Below, piece by piece: positions 56,740-64,000 of a stretch of DNA of 64,000 nt. The DNA is taken from the NCBI RefSeq assembly GCF_017874595.1, contig NZ_JAGILA010000002.1, forward strand, positions 1,279,970-1,343,969, read 5' to 3'. Origin of the DNA: Sinorhizobium kostiense. Its GTDB lineage: Bacteria; Pseudomonadota; Alphaproteobacteria; Rhizobiales; Rhizobiaceae. A program made the translations under genes and the position numbers. Under the pieces are notes generated by a model that worked only from the letters and a program-made list of their open reading frames with translations, was not told where the DNA came from and made no database searches. The stretch's first letter is position 1. The number at the start of each line of letters is the position of its first letter.

Positions 56740-57591
56740 TCAGGTCCAGCCACGCTCGTTTATCTGCTCCGCTCGTTCGTCCTGGGGCTTGATCTGGGCC
56801 GACTCGCCATTAACGAGCAGAAAACCGCCCTTCAGATCGAGCCAAGACTCTTCAGGTCCCGGCGTTGGCGCGCGCAATCCTTCTCCTTTTTCTCCGGTCT
56901 TTGGATTGATCGCTTCGGCCCACTTAGGGTTACTTAGATTGGCGTTGTTCCGTGCCGCATCGCTCAGGACCGTAAGGCCAATCTCATCGATCCGTCCGCT
57001 CGAATAGAGCCTCTCGGCAATCCAAATCTTTGCTCGGTCCGGCGCAAGCGACCGCGCAATCTCTTCGCAAGGGATTTCGATTGTGCCTGTGTCCTCCTCC
57101 TGCCTCACGCCGTCACCCGTACGCACTTCGATGCGCTGGGCTGTTAGCATGGCCGGCAGCCGGCGAGCCAAGACGTCCGCCAGCGAGCGCATAATCTCGC
57201 TATTGAAGGCACGCCCGGCCGCGGGATTGATCCAAAACTGCGCGCGGTAGCCGGTCCGCGCACTGAAAAACCAATCGTAATACCTCGGTAACATCTGAAA
57301 CTGCACTATCGAACGGCGCTCGACGAAAGCATTGTTCCTGCTATCGACTGCGATCCGAAAGTCCCTGCGATTTATGGCTTCGTTCAGGGCTTTGACCAGA
57401 ACCCCTACCAGCGCATCGCATGATCCCGCAGATTCCAACCATGCCGCCCGCCCCTCATCAACGGCACGGATTTTTTCAAAGCCCCAGTCGTGTGGATCGA
57501 TCCGATTCATGTTCCGCGATGGTAGCAAGCCGACCGGTCGAGCGGCAATGCGCCGCTCACTTTCGCTAATCTCCAGCAAAGCTGCTTTCAT
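56740..57591 (-). CDS. Protein of unknown function, 283 residues
   Basis: A soluble-looking protein without signal peptide or membrane helix. No family is recognised. The middle is well composed (FQMLPRYYDWFFSARTGYRAQFWINPAAGRAF), with an Arg/Ala-rich helix (SLADVLARRLPAMLTAQRIEV) and an acidic QEEDTGTIEIPCEEIARSL segment; the C-terminus is polar and possibly disordered. The ATG at 57591 follows a TTG that could also start it; no clear ribosome site is seen. It lies in a stretch with repeats and an IS remnant, so it may be horizontally acquired. Confidence is in the coding nature, not in a role. Confidence 0.6.
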   Translation of the reverse strand: MKAALLEISESERRIAARPVGLLPSRNMNRIDPHDWGFEKIRAVDEGRAAWLESAGSCDALVGVLVKALNEAINRRDFRIAVDSRNNAFVERRSIVQFQMLPRYYDWFFSARTGYRAQFWINPAAGRAFNSEIMRSLADVLARRLPAMLTAQRIEVRTGDGVRQEEDTGTIEIPCEEIARSLAPDRAKIWIAERLYSSGRIDEIGLTVLSDAARNNANLSNPKWAEAINPKTGEKGEGLRAPTPGPEESWLDLKGGFLLVNGESAQIKPQDERAEQINERGWT

Positions 57592-57657
57592 CAAATAAAG
57601 CCATCATAAGCGGCACAAGGTGGTCTCCGTAGGAGCGTTGTCGGAGGAAGGGGTACG

Positions 57658-57909
57658 ATGAATTCCGCTCAGGTCTTCAGTTTCGTTCCGATTGGGCCCG
57701 ACGAGTTGGCCATGATTGGGATGCTGGCACTTCCCGCTGTGATCCCCACCCCGGGGCCGTTCGGCATGATTTCCGGATCTTCTGCACTGGCGATCGTCGC
57801 CCTGCAGTTCGCCGTCCGTTTTTGCGGGGCGCCTCAGGCGGTAGCGGCGGCCTTCTCCACTAGAGCTCTGGTTATCTCATCAGCGGACACCGGCTTTCCG
57901 ATCAGGTAG
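57658..57909 (+). pseudogene. Possible N-terminally intact fragment of an ExoD-like membrane protein
   Basis: A GGAGGAAGGGG ribosome site lies 5-15 bases before an ATG at 57658. The frame encodes 83 residues with a hydrophobic stretch (MLALPAVIPTPGPFGMISG, then ALAIVALQFAV) reminiscent of the ExoD-family repeat (ALP..PLPGP..FG..LaivAlQ). Similarity fades after about residue 58, where the frame runs into the antisense of the GGDEF-EAL gene's 3' end. It may be a truncated relic. The assignment rests on pattern memory only. Confidence 0.35.
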
Positions 57910-59966
57910 CCCTGCAGCAGGTCACAGCCCGCACGTGTAAGGACTCCTGCTTGGTAAGGATTTTCGACACCTTCGGCCGTTACCGGGATTCCGAGCGCCG
58001 TTGCGAGAGCGATCGTGGCATTGAGTATACCTTCCCCCTGGCCCTCTTCCAGCGCCCAGACCAGAGAACGGTCGACCTTCATCCGGTCGAAACCGAACTG
58101 CCGTAAGGCCCCGATGCTCGCGTAGCCGCAGCCAAAATCGTCCAGGGCGAAGCCTACGCCGATAGCCTTCAATGCGTCCATAGCGCGACGGGCCTGGTCG
58201 GGATTCGACATCAAGACGCCCTCTGTAATTTCGAGAGTAAGGCGCCTGGGATAGAACCCAGCTTCGTTCAATGTTGAGATGACAAACGGCGCAAAATCTG
58301 GATTGCACAATTGAATGGGAGACACGTTGACCGAAAGATTTATGCCAGGCCAGGCACGCGCCTCAAGAAGTGAAGCCTTGAGTATCGCAGCGCCCAATGC
58401 GTCAATGAGCCCGGACTTTTCGGCCAGCGGGATGAAGACTTCGGGGCTCACAGGACCATTTTTGCTGCGCCACCGCGCGAGAGCCTCGACACCCGTGATC
58501 CTTCCTGTCGTGGCGGAGACCAGCGGCTGGAACGCCGGTTGCACCTCTCCGGAGGCCAGTGCGTCGCGCAGTTCCTTTTCGAGTTCGGCAACGCGTAGAC
58601 GATCCCGATCCAGTTCCGGGTCATATTTGACCAGTTGGCCCTTGCCGTTTTCCTTAGCGCGATAGAGAGCGATATCGGCGCGACGCAGAAGTTCGAGTGA
58701 GGCAACCAACTGTTCGTGGCTCGCGGATCCGATGCTCGCACCCACTTCGATTGTTCGTCCCCCAATCTTGAACGCAGCAGCGAAAACGCTGAGCACCGCA
58801 TGTTCAATTTGCCTCGGGGTCGCACCGCCGACCTGAATGAGTGCGAATTCGTCCCCACCGAGGCGGGCGGCTGCCACGATCTCCTCATGGCAGGTCGCGA
58901 GCGCCTTGGCCACAATCCGAATGAGATCGTCGCCGACCGCATGTCCCCAGGCGTCGTTGACCGACTTGAAGCCATCCAGGTCCACGAGATGAAGGGTCAG
59001 GGGTCCGGAGGCACCAATCTGAGCCGACGCCTGATCCAGAAAATCCAGGAGACCGCTCCGATTGAGCAGGCCGCTCAAGCTGTCATGCGTGGCCTCAAAG
59101 CGAGCACGTGTTGCAAATCCGCGCAATCTCGATGCTTCCGCCGTGCCTGCAAGCAGCACGCCAACAAGGAAGAGTGCCAATACAAGCACTGCGGCGACAA
59201 TATAGGGATACACCTGCTCTAAAACCTGCGTGCCGGGGGATTGGCTCGGCCAGTTTAGATAGGCGAGGGTATTCCCGATCCCATCTTTCAGCACCGCGTG
59301 CAGCAGGTCGGGGCGGACGGTTTCCTCGAGGCGGAGCTCGGTCAACTGATGTTGTGCCGCGATTTCGGCGATCACCGCCGGCGTCAACAGCTTGTAGAAC
59401 GTCAGCACGCTCAGGCTATCTTCCTTTGCCTTCCCCATAAACGGCTGAACCGCCCCTGACGCTACGACGGCAATCCCGTCGGGCGTTTTCACGAAACTGA
59501 TGGAAGGATCCTGCTGAGGTTTGGCAGCGCTCTTGACCTGTGCGGCGAATGACGGACCGAAGTAAGCATGCGGGTCGAATATCTTACCCTTAGCGTAGGC
59601 TGATATGATCTCGCCCTGCCGTCCGATAACCACGGCTCCGTCATAGAGCGGATAATCTTCGCTGGTTTTGCCCCAGTTGTCGAAGGACCATGTCGCCGCA
59701 TCCTCTGAAGAGATCGCTGCATATGCGTCGTCCCATACAGAATTGTCTCGGACTGTGGAGCTGATCCGCGCTTTGATGTCCTCAAGCGCGCTTTCAGCCG
59801 CCCGGACAGCACGCCGGTCGTCGATCGTGTTCGCATTCGAAGTCATTGTGCTGATCACTTGTGTCATCAGCCCAGCGAGAACCAGTGCGATCAGGACGAA
59901 AACAGCGGTCGTCGAGATAACAGATGCAACATGGCGGCGACTGTCAGAAGGGGAATAAGAGAACAT
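57834..59966 (-). CDS. CHASE4-GGDEF-EAL membrane protein (cyclic di-GMP turnover)
   Basis: Signalling protein of 710 residues. The N-terminal helix (about residues 15-38) and a second helix (about 252-275) flank a periplasmic CHASE4-like sensor (SVWDDAYAAISSED.., GKTSEDYPLYDGAVVI). The GGDEF domain has an intact RLGGDEFAL site near residue 370, so it could make cyclic di-GMP. The EAL domain has VEALARW, ITEGVLM, DDFGCGYAS and VTAEGVEN, all expected for phosphodiesterase activity. Which activity dominates is not decidable. It could influence pilus or exopolysaccharide behaviour, which is inference. Confidence 0.93.
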   Translation of the reverse strand: MFSYSPSDSRRHVASVISTTAVFVLIALVLAGLMTQVISTMTSNANTIDDRRAVRAAESALEDIKARISSTVRDNSVWDDAYAAISSEDAATWSFDNWGKTSEDYPLYDGAVVIGRQGEIISAYAKGKIFDPHAYFGPSFAAQVKSAAKPQQDPSISFVKTPDGIAVVASGAVQPFMGKAKEDSLSVLTFYKLLTPAVIAEIAAQHQLTELRLEETVRPDLLHAVLKDGIGNTLAYLNWPSQSPGTQVLEQVYPYIVAAVLVLALFLVGVLLAGTAEASRLRGFATRARFEATHDSLSGLLNRSGLLDFLDQASAQIGASGPLTLHLVDLDGFKSVNDAWGHAVGDDLIRIVAKALATCHEEIVAAARLGGDEFALIQVGGATPRQIEHAVLSVFAAAFKIGGRTIEVGASIGSASHEQLVASLELLRRADIALYRAKENGKGQLVKYDPELDRDRLRVAELEKELRDALASGEVQPAFQPLVSATTGRITGVEALARWRSKNGPVSPEVFIPLAEKSGLIDALGAAILKASLLEARAWPGINLSVNVSPIQLCNPDFAPFVISTLNEAGFYPRRLTLEITEGVLMSNPDQARRAMDALKAIGVGFALDDFGCGYASIGALRQFGFDRMKVDRSLVWALEEGQGEGILNATIALATALGIPVTAEGVENPYQAGVLTRAGCDLLQGYLIGKPVSADEITRALVEKAAATA

Positions 59967-60138
59967 GCGGATTCCGCCATCGGAAGGTTTTGGAACCTCA
60001 TGTCCCGCAAATATCTACTGTCACATTAGCAAGCAACGATAGCGCTTTCGTCAAGAAGGATGGTTAGCATCCGATGAACGATCAGCTCAGCGTGACGGGC
60101 GGCTAACGTTGCGCGCGACCGTTGCGCTCCGGCGGTGC

Positions 60139-60309
60139 TGGGACAAGATGCTTACGGAACTGCCGCGCTCGAGCAGCACGGCGGAGGCGACCCGCTATTG
60201 ATTTACCCGCTGGTCGTCGCTTTGCCGCTTCCTCGACGAGGGCGCCGTCGAGATCGACAACAACGCCGCCGAGCGGGCAATCCGCCTATCGGCTTTATTC
60301 TTGAGGTGA
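60139..60309 (+). mobile_element. IS66-family transposase (TnpC) remnant
   Basis: In the frame beginning at 60139 a decayed piece of the TnpC C-terminus can be read: LPRSSTAEATRY, a TGA stop at 60199, then FTRWSSLCRFLDEGAVEIDNNAAERAIR. The EIDNNAAERAIRP-type motif is the hallmark of IS66 transposases. The frame ends at 60309, before the usual GRKNWLF segment, and no other IS66 genes or terminal repeats are nearby, so it is a dead fragment of an old insertion. Confidence 0.8.
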
Positions 60310-60357
60310 TTGGCTACACCAGTCATTACCCCCCTGGCCGTTACAGCATGGATGGCG

Positions 60358-61311
60358 CTACCTTGGCGGCATTCGGAGCGTTCCCTCGCCACCTGGAGCA
60401 GGGGCCGCGGCCTGTCCCGCTCTACCACGAAAAAGCAGGGCAATCGCCGTGACCACGAGCAGGCTGCCTGGAAGCCACTGCCAACCGATGACGTCCGGGC
60501 GCGTCAAGAACAGCACCAGCATTGATACGAACGGGACAAGATAGCTGTACGCTGTCACCGCGCCCGGTGTGAGCGCGCCGGTCGCACGCTGCATCAGCCA
60601 GAAGGTCGCACCACTGGAAAAGACACCGAGATAGGCAACCAGCAACACGTCTCCAAAGCTCATTCGCGACATCGCGGCTACCGGCTCGGTGACTAACCCG
60701 GCAATGGCGATCAAAACGCCGCCCAAAGCCAGGCTCCAGAACGTGCGTACGGCCGCGTCGCGCGACAGAGCGCCCCGCGCCAACCCCCATTTGGACAGGA
60801 CTGGATAAAGCGCCGACGCGATGCATCCCAGGAAGAAGGCGCCCTCGCTCCGGCCGAACTGCAATCCCCGCAGATCGCCACCGCTCTGGGCGAGCGCCAA
60901 CGCCAGAGCCCCGACCGCCCCCAGCGCCAAGATGGCCGGTAGGCGATGGGCGGGCGCTTCCACACCGAAAACCCGTCCAAGGCCGTAAGCCAGCAGCGGC
61001 ATGGAAACGAACAAGGTCGACATGGAAAGCGCGCTCACCCGATGGGCGGCCCAGAACATGACTCCGAAGAAGCCGGCGAGGCACAGTCCCATGACCGCGT
61101 AAAGCAGCATGGCCCGAAGGTTCGGCACTGCCGGCCCCGCGCGCCACGCCATCGGCAGCATCGCAAGTGCTGCGATCGCAAAGCGCATCGCCGTCAGAAG
61201 CAGCGGCGAGAGCCCTTCGCTCAGGAGGCCGACCACCGGAAAGGAAGCACCGACGATCAAGGCCCAGAGCAGCATTCCCAGATGCGCGCCCATCGCACTA
61301 CTGTTGTTCAC
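60358..61311 (-). CDS. EamA/DMT-family transporter
   Basis: Inner-membrane drug/metabolite transporter of 317 residues with about ten helices in two EamA repeats. The first repeat contains LGMLLWALIVGASFPVVGLLSEG and RFAIAALAMLPMAWRA; the second contains GVFSSGATFWLMQRATGALTPG and YSYLVPFVSMLVLF. Substrates of such exporters (amino acids, metabolites) vary and none can be assigned. The last 20 residues are polar. Its 3' end lies just past the IS66 remnant. Confidence 0.9.
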   Translation of the reverse strand: MNNSSAMGAHLGMLLWALIVGASFPVVGLLSEGLSPLLLTAMRFAIAALAMLPMAWRAGPAVPNLRAMLLYAVMGLCLAGFFGVMFWAAHRVSALSMSTLFVSMPLLAYGLGRVFGVEAPAHRLPAILALGAVGALALALAQSGGDLRGLQFGRSEGAFFLGCIASALYPVLSKWGLARGALSRDAAVRTFWSLALGGVLIAIAGLVTEPVAAMSRMSFGDVLLVAYLGVFSSGATFWLMQRATGALTPGAVTAYSYLVPFVSMLVLFLTRPDVIGWQWLPGSLLVVTAIALLFRGRAGQAAAPAPGGEGTLRMPPR

Positions 61312-61400
61312 TTTTCATCTCCTTCCACGGACGCGCGACTTTTTCAGGCAAGGCCTTTGCATGTATTGATTGGATAACCAGTACCGGAACGACGGCCAGC

Positions 61401-62018
61401 TCAAATGCTCTCTAGGACGCGGGAAACCGGCAGTCTCGGCTTTTGCGGCCAGTTGCCTTCTCGGGCGTATCCAACGGCGACCAGCATCACCGGGATCTCG
61501 TCGGCGGCAAGACTGAATTGGCGCGTGACGGCCGTCGGGTCGAAGCCGACCATCGGCCCGGTAGCAAGCCCGTAGGCTTCCGCCGCGAACATCAGAAAGG
61601 CGGCGCCGAGCGTTGCCGTGCGAACCGCCTCGTCACGCTGTTTTTCCGGATTGTCGCCATAGGTGTCTTCCACTGCCCGTGTCCAGGCGCCGACCATCTC
61701 GGCCGGCATGAAGCCCGCTTCAACAGAGGGCCCAAGGCGCTCTTTCATGACCGTATGCGAGGGCAGCTTTCCGCAGACAATATAGGTAACTGCGGCCTCG
61801 GCCACCTTAGCCTGCCCGTAAGCGGCAGCCTGAAGGCTCGCTTTCGCCTCAGACGTTCTGACGGCGATGAAGCGCCAGTTCTGAAGATTGTAGGCAGTGG
61901 GCGCGCGCGTCGCCAGCCTTGTAAGCTCCTCGACTTGCTCATCGCTGAGTGCCCTTTCGGCATCGAACAGGTTTGCGGAGACGCGGCTTTCGATAGCAGC
62001 GATAATCGGGTTCTTCAT
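61401..62018 (-). CDS. Nitroreductase-family FMN oxidoreductase
   Basis: Flavoprotein of 205 residues. The FMN-binding SRVSANLFDAERALSD start and the RAPTAYNLQNWRFIAVRT segment fit the nitroreductase fold, and GAAFLMFAAEAYGLATGPMVGFDP follows the family pattern. It would reduce nitro-aromatics or quinones with NAD(P)H. AAGGAGG lies 8 bases before the ATG at 62018, settling the start over the longer upstream frame. It is divergent from a LysR regulator, its likely controller. Confidence 0.91.
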   Translation of the reverse strand: MKNPIIAAIESRVSANLFDAERALSDEQVEELTRLATRAPTAYNLQNWRFIAVRTSEAKASLQAAAYGQAKVAEAAVTYIVCGKLPSHTVMKERLGPSVEAGFMPAEMVGAWTRAVEDTYGDNPEKQRDEAVRTATLGAAFLMFAAEAYGLATGPMVGFDPTAVTRQFSLAADEIPVMLVAVGYAREGNWPQKPRLPVSRVLESI

Positions 62019-62106
62019 TGGTCTCGACCTCCTTGGTAGCTCGCAAGTTTCTTTTGCCCTGGCGGTGTGTCGCTGACGAGATCGAGATAATTCCTTCCCA
62101 ACATTT

Positions 62107-62122
62107 CGATAATCAGCTATCG
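62107..62122. promoter_or_regulatory. Candidate operator between nitroreductase and LysR genes
   Basis: CGATA-ATCAGC-TATCG is a perfect 5-bp inverted repeat with a 6-base centre. It lies in the 140-base divergent gap, 37 bases before the LysR start. Position and dyad symmetry fit a LysR binding site, but the match to the T-N11-A rule is loose. Confidence 0.4.
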
Positions 62123-62158
62123 GGTACTGAAACTCACGACTGCTGGTGAATAATCGAT

Positions 62159-63052
62159 ATGGATCAGCTGCAGGCCATAAAGGTTTTTCGCCAGGTCGTG
62201 GACCAGGGCTCCTTTGCGGAAGCCGCACGCCGCATGGGGCTTTCGCCCGCTGCAGTCAGCAAAAATATCAGGGAACTGGAGGCGCATCTGCGCGTGCGGC
62301 TGCTCAACCGCACCACGCGCCGATTAAGCTTGACAGAAGCCGGCGAGCGCTATTTCGAGCAGATCGCCCGCATTCTCGACGATCTCTCTGAAGCCGACAG
62401 TTCGCTCGGCCCCATGCAGCGTATGCCGAGCGGTCTCCTGCGTGTTAGCGCCCCGATGGCTTTCACGCTGGCGCGCCTGTCGAATGCAATCGTCGGCTTT
62501 CTAGACCGCCATCCCGATCTGACACTCGACCTGAAGCTCGAGGATCGCCGGGTGGACCTCGTCAAGGAAGGAATCGACCTTGCCATTCGCGGCAGCGACC
62601 GGCTGGAAGATTCCAGCCTGATTGCGCGCAAGCTGATGACATTGCGCCATGTGGTCTGCGCCTCGCCGGGTTATTTCGCATGTGCAGGTCGGCCGGGCGA
62701 GCCGGAAGACCTGCGCTCACACAATTGCGTCCAGTTCACGCTCTCCGGCCATACTCAGGAATGGTCTTTCACCCGGAAGGAGCGAACTGTGCGGGTGGCG
62801 ATCGGCGGACGCTACAAGGTCACGACAAGTCTTGCCGTGCGCGACGCCCTGCTTGGCGGCTTTGGGCTGAGCCTCATCCCGCGCATCTATGTGGAAAAGG
62901 ACATCGCGGAAGGAAGGCTCACGACGGCGCTGGACGACTGGACGCCGGTCGAGACCTCGATCTACGCGGTCTACCCGTCCCGCCAGTATGTCCTGCCAAA
63001 GGTGCGCGCCTTCGTGGATTTTCTTATCGATGAGATGCAGGAGGAAGCCTGA
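62159..63052 (+). CDS. LysR-family transcriptional regulator
   Basis: Regulator of 297 residues. The N-terminal winged helix-turn-helix spans about residues 3-60 (LQAIKVFRQVVDQGSFAEAARRMGLSPAAVSKNIRELEAHLRVRLLNRTTRRLSLT) and the rest is the substrate-binding effector domain (GLLRVSAPMAFTLARL, LEDRRVDLVKEGIDLAIR, LGGFGLSLIPRIYV). It is of the group typically placed beside a divergent oxidoreductase gene. Activator or repressor status is open. Confidence 0.94.
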   Translation: MDQLQAIKVFRQVVDQGSFAEAARRMGLSPAAVSKNIRELEAHLRVRLLNRTTRRLSLTEAGERYFEQIARILDDLSEADSSLGPMQRMPSGLLRVSAPMAFTLARLSNAIVGFLDRHPDLTLDLKLEDRRVDLVKEGIDLAIRGSDRLEDSSLIARKLMTLRHVVCASPGYFACAGRPGEPEDLRSHNCVQFTLSGHTQEWSFTRKERTVRVAIGGRYKVTTSLAVRDALLGGFGLSLIPRIYVEKDIAEGRLTTALDDWTPVETSIYAVYPSRQYVLPKVRAFVDFLIDEMQEEA

Positions 63053-63412
63053 TCAACCCGACGCCGCAATCTCTGCCGTCAGCATAACGCGGAGATGTCT
63101 GCTAACGGGCAGTGGGAAGCTTACCTCTACGGCTGACATGGGGCGTGAAGCCGTCGTTGAATTGCAAATTTCCGCTATGGGCCCGACAGCGAACGAGCTT
63201 TTAAGCGACCACCGAATTACCGCACATGGGTGCGGATTCAGCTTTAATCACATCGCCTTAGCAGGCCCCGCCGGACGCTCAGGGAGTACGAGTACCACGA
63301 TTTCATCGATCGCGGCCCGCTCGACACTGAGGCGAACGCGAAGAGTTCCTCAGGCTTTGCGCCGAGGAACTCGTGAAGAAGCGACTTGGATGGAGAGAGT
63401 TACAAGTCTCGT
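63053..63412. other. Gene-free stretch between LysR gene and tRNA
   Basis: About 360 bases without a supported gene. A short plus-strand frame around 63279-63345 (YEYHDFIDRGPLDTEANAK) could be a relic of a coding region, but no family is recognised. It lies downstream of the rRNA operon on the minus strand and should contain that operon's terminator; no clear hairpin-T tract was found. Confidence 0.3.
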
Positions 63413-63489
<77 letters not shown>

Positions 63490-63562
63490 TTATTTTTGGC
63501 TTGCGGTGTTGTTTGGCTTTTGGCCGCGTGTTTGAGAAGATGTTGTTTTTCTTGCGTTTTGC

Positions 63563-63681
63563 AGACCTGGCAGCGACCTACTCTCCCGCGTCTTGAGACG
63601 AAGTACCATCGGCGCTGGGGCGTTTCACGGCCGTGTTCGGAATGGGAACGGGTGCAGCCACCCCGCCAGAACCACCAGGTC
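63563..63681 (-). rRNA. 5S ribosomal RNA
   Basis: On the minus strand the sequence begins near ACCTGGTGGTTCTGGCGGGG and ends near CGCTGCCAGGTCT, with terminal ACCTGG/CCAGGT pairing. It contains the conserved CCGTTCCCATTCCGAACACG and GGTACT..GGGAGAGTAGGTCG parts. Ends are given to within a few bases. It lies between the 23S end and the initiator tRNA. Confidence 0.95.
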
Positions 63682-63915
63682 GGCAAAGCGCAAGATTGCT
63701 CCCCGAAGAAGGGGAGCCAATTTAAATCGAGAAGCTGGTGAAGCGATTGCTTCGTTTTGAACACGTCTTGCGGCGCTTTGGGCACGTATCGGAGCTTAAG
63801 CTCCGCAAGGCCAAAGGCCGTCGCGCCTTTTGGCGCGGCCCGTCCGGAGCGCTACGCGCGTCAGGACAGAAGATAGCATCATCAAACTTCGTTTGATGAG
63901 CATAGGCAATGGGAA

Positions 63916-64000
63916 CGATCAAGCCGATCGAACGATTAGTACCGGTAAGCTTCATGCGTTGCCGCACTTCCACACCCGGCCTATCAACGTGGTCGTCTTC
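63916..64000 (-). rRNA. 23S ribosomal RNA, 3' end (runs off window)
   Basis: On the minus strand the last bases of the window carry the 3' end of the 23S gene, with the typical CGGCAACGCATGAAGC..CCGGTACTAATCG..GATCGGCTTGATCG sequence. The mature end near 63916 is approximate. The 235-base 23S-5S spacer holds a GGAGCTTAAGCTCC palindrome. Confidence 0.9.

Overview
The window is a chromosomal segment of an alphaproteobacterium of the Rhizobiaceae, most like Sinorhizobium/Ensifer. The grounds are the high-GC codon use, the gene content and order (dnaK-dnaJ, a complete Tad/Cpa Flp-pilus locus, YejABEF), an alphaproteobacterial heat-shock promoter, and several families of rhizobial intergenic palindromes (RIME-like and others). 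No species is claimed.

Layout. 1-5 kb: 3' part of a class A penicillin-binding protein, then dnaK (heat-shock promoter, own terminator) and dnaJ. 5-14.8 kb: a DUF1326/DUF2182 pair with a Met-rich loop, recF, a MoeB/ThiF-like E1 enzyme, a GNAT acetyltransferase, a hydroxyacid dehydrogenase, an SH3 protein, an adenosine-kinase-like PfkB enzyme, a VOC protein divergent from a TetR regulator with two tandem operators, nth, and a DUF2244 membrane protein. 15-22 kb: an Ada-like alkyltransferase, then a minus-strand block mgsA-glk / ABC exporter-dapB-gpmA, and the murein endopeptidase mepA. 22.4-29.3 kb: the peptide importer yejABEF and a GhrA-type dehydrogenase. 29.5-32.3 kb: an NlpC/P60 hydrolase, a MarR regulator and a leucyl aminopeptidase. 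32.4-44.6 kb: the Tad pilus locus. tadD is on the plus strand; pilA, cpaABCDEF, tadB and tadC are on the minus strand; a lone secretin N-domain protein and two TadE-like pseudopilins run divergently.

44.7-54.8 kb is nucleoside uptake and salvage. deoB-add and upp are on the plus strand. Facing them on the minus strand are an ABC transporter (one ATPase, two permeases), cdd, a purine nucleoside phosphorylase and deoA. Together these would import nucleosides, deaminate cytidine and adenosine, cleave nucleosides phosphorolytically, isomerise pentose phosphate and recover uracil. No BMP-type binding protein is seen beside the transporter.

55-63.4 kb looks accessory: an AlkB homologue, a small phosphoesterase, an unrecognised 283-residue protein, a possible ExoD fragment, a CHASE4-GGDEF-EAL protein, an IS66 transposase remnant, an EamA exporter, and a nitroreductase divergent from a LysR regulator. 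The window closes with the 3' end of an rRNA operon on the minus strand (23S end, 5S, initiator tRNA).

The most interesting signals are regulatory or architectural: paired GTTAACCAT (CtrA-like) boxes around a -10 at the cpaB promoter, tandem TetR operators abutting a start codon, an exact 58-bp triplication of a palindrome inside the nucleoside operon, a chain of stop/start-coupled mini-ORFs between yejA and yejB, and the Met/Cys-rich DUF1326-DUF2182 pair.
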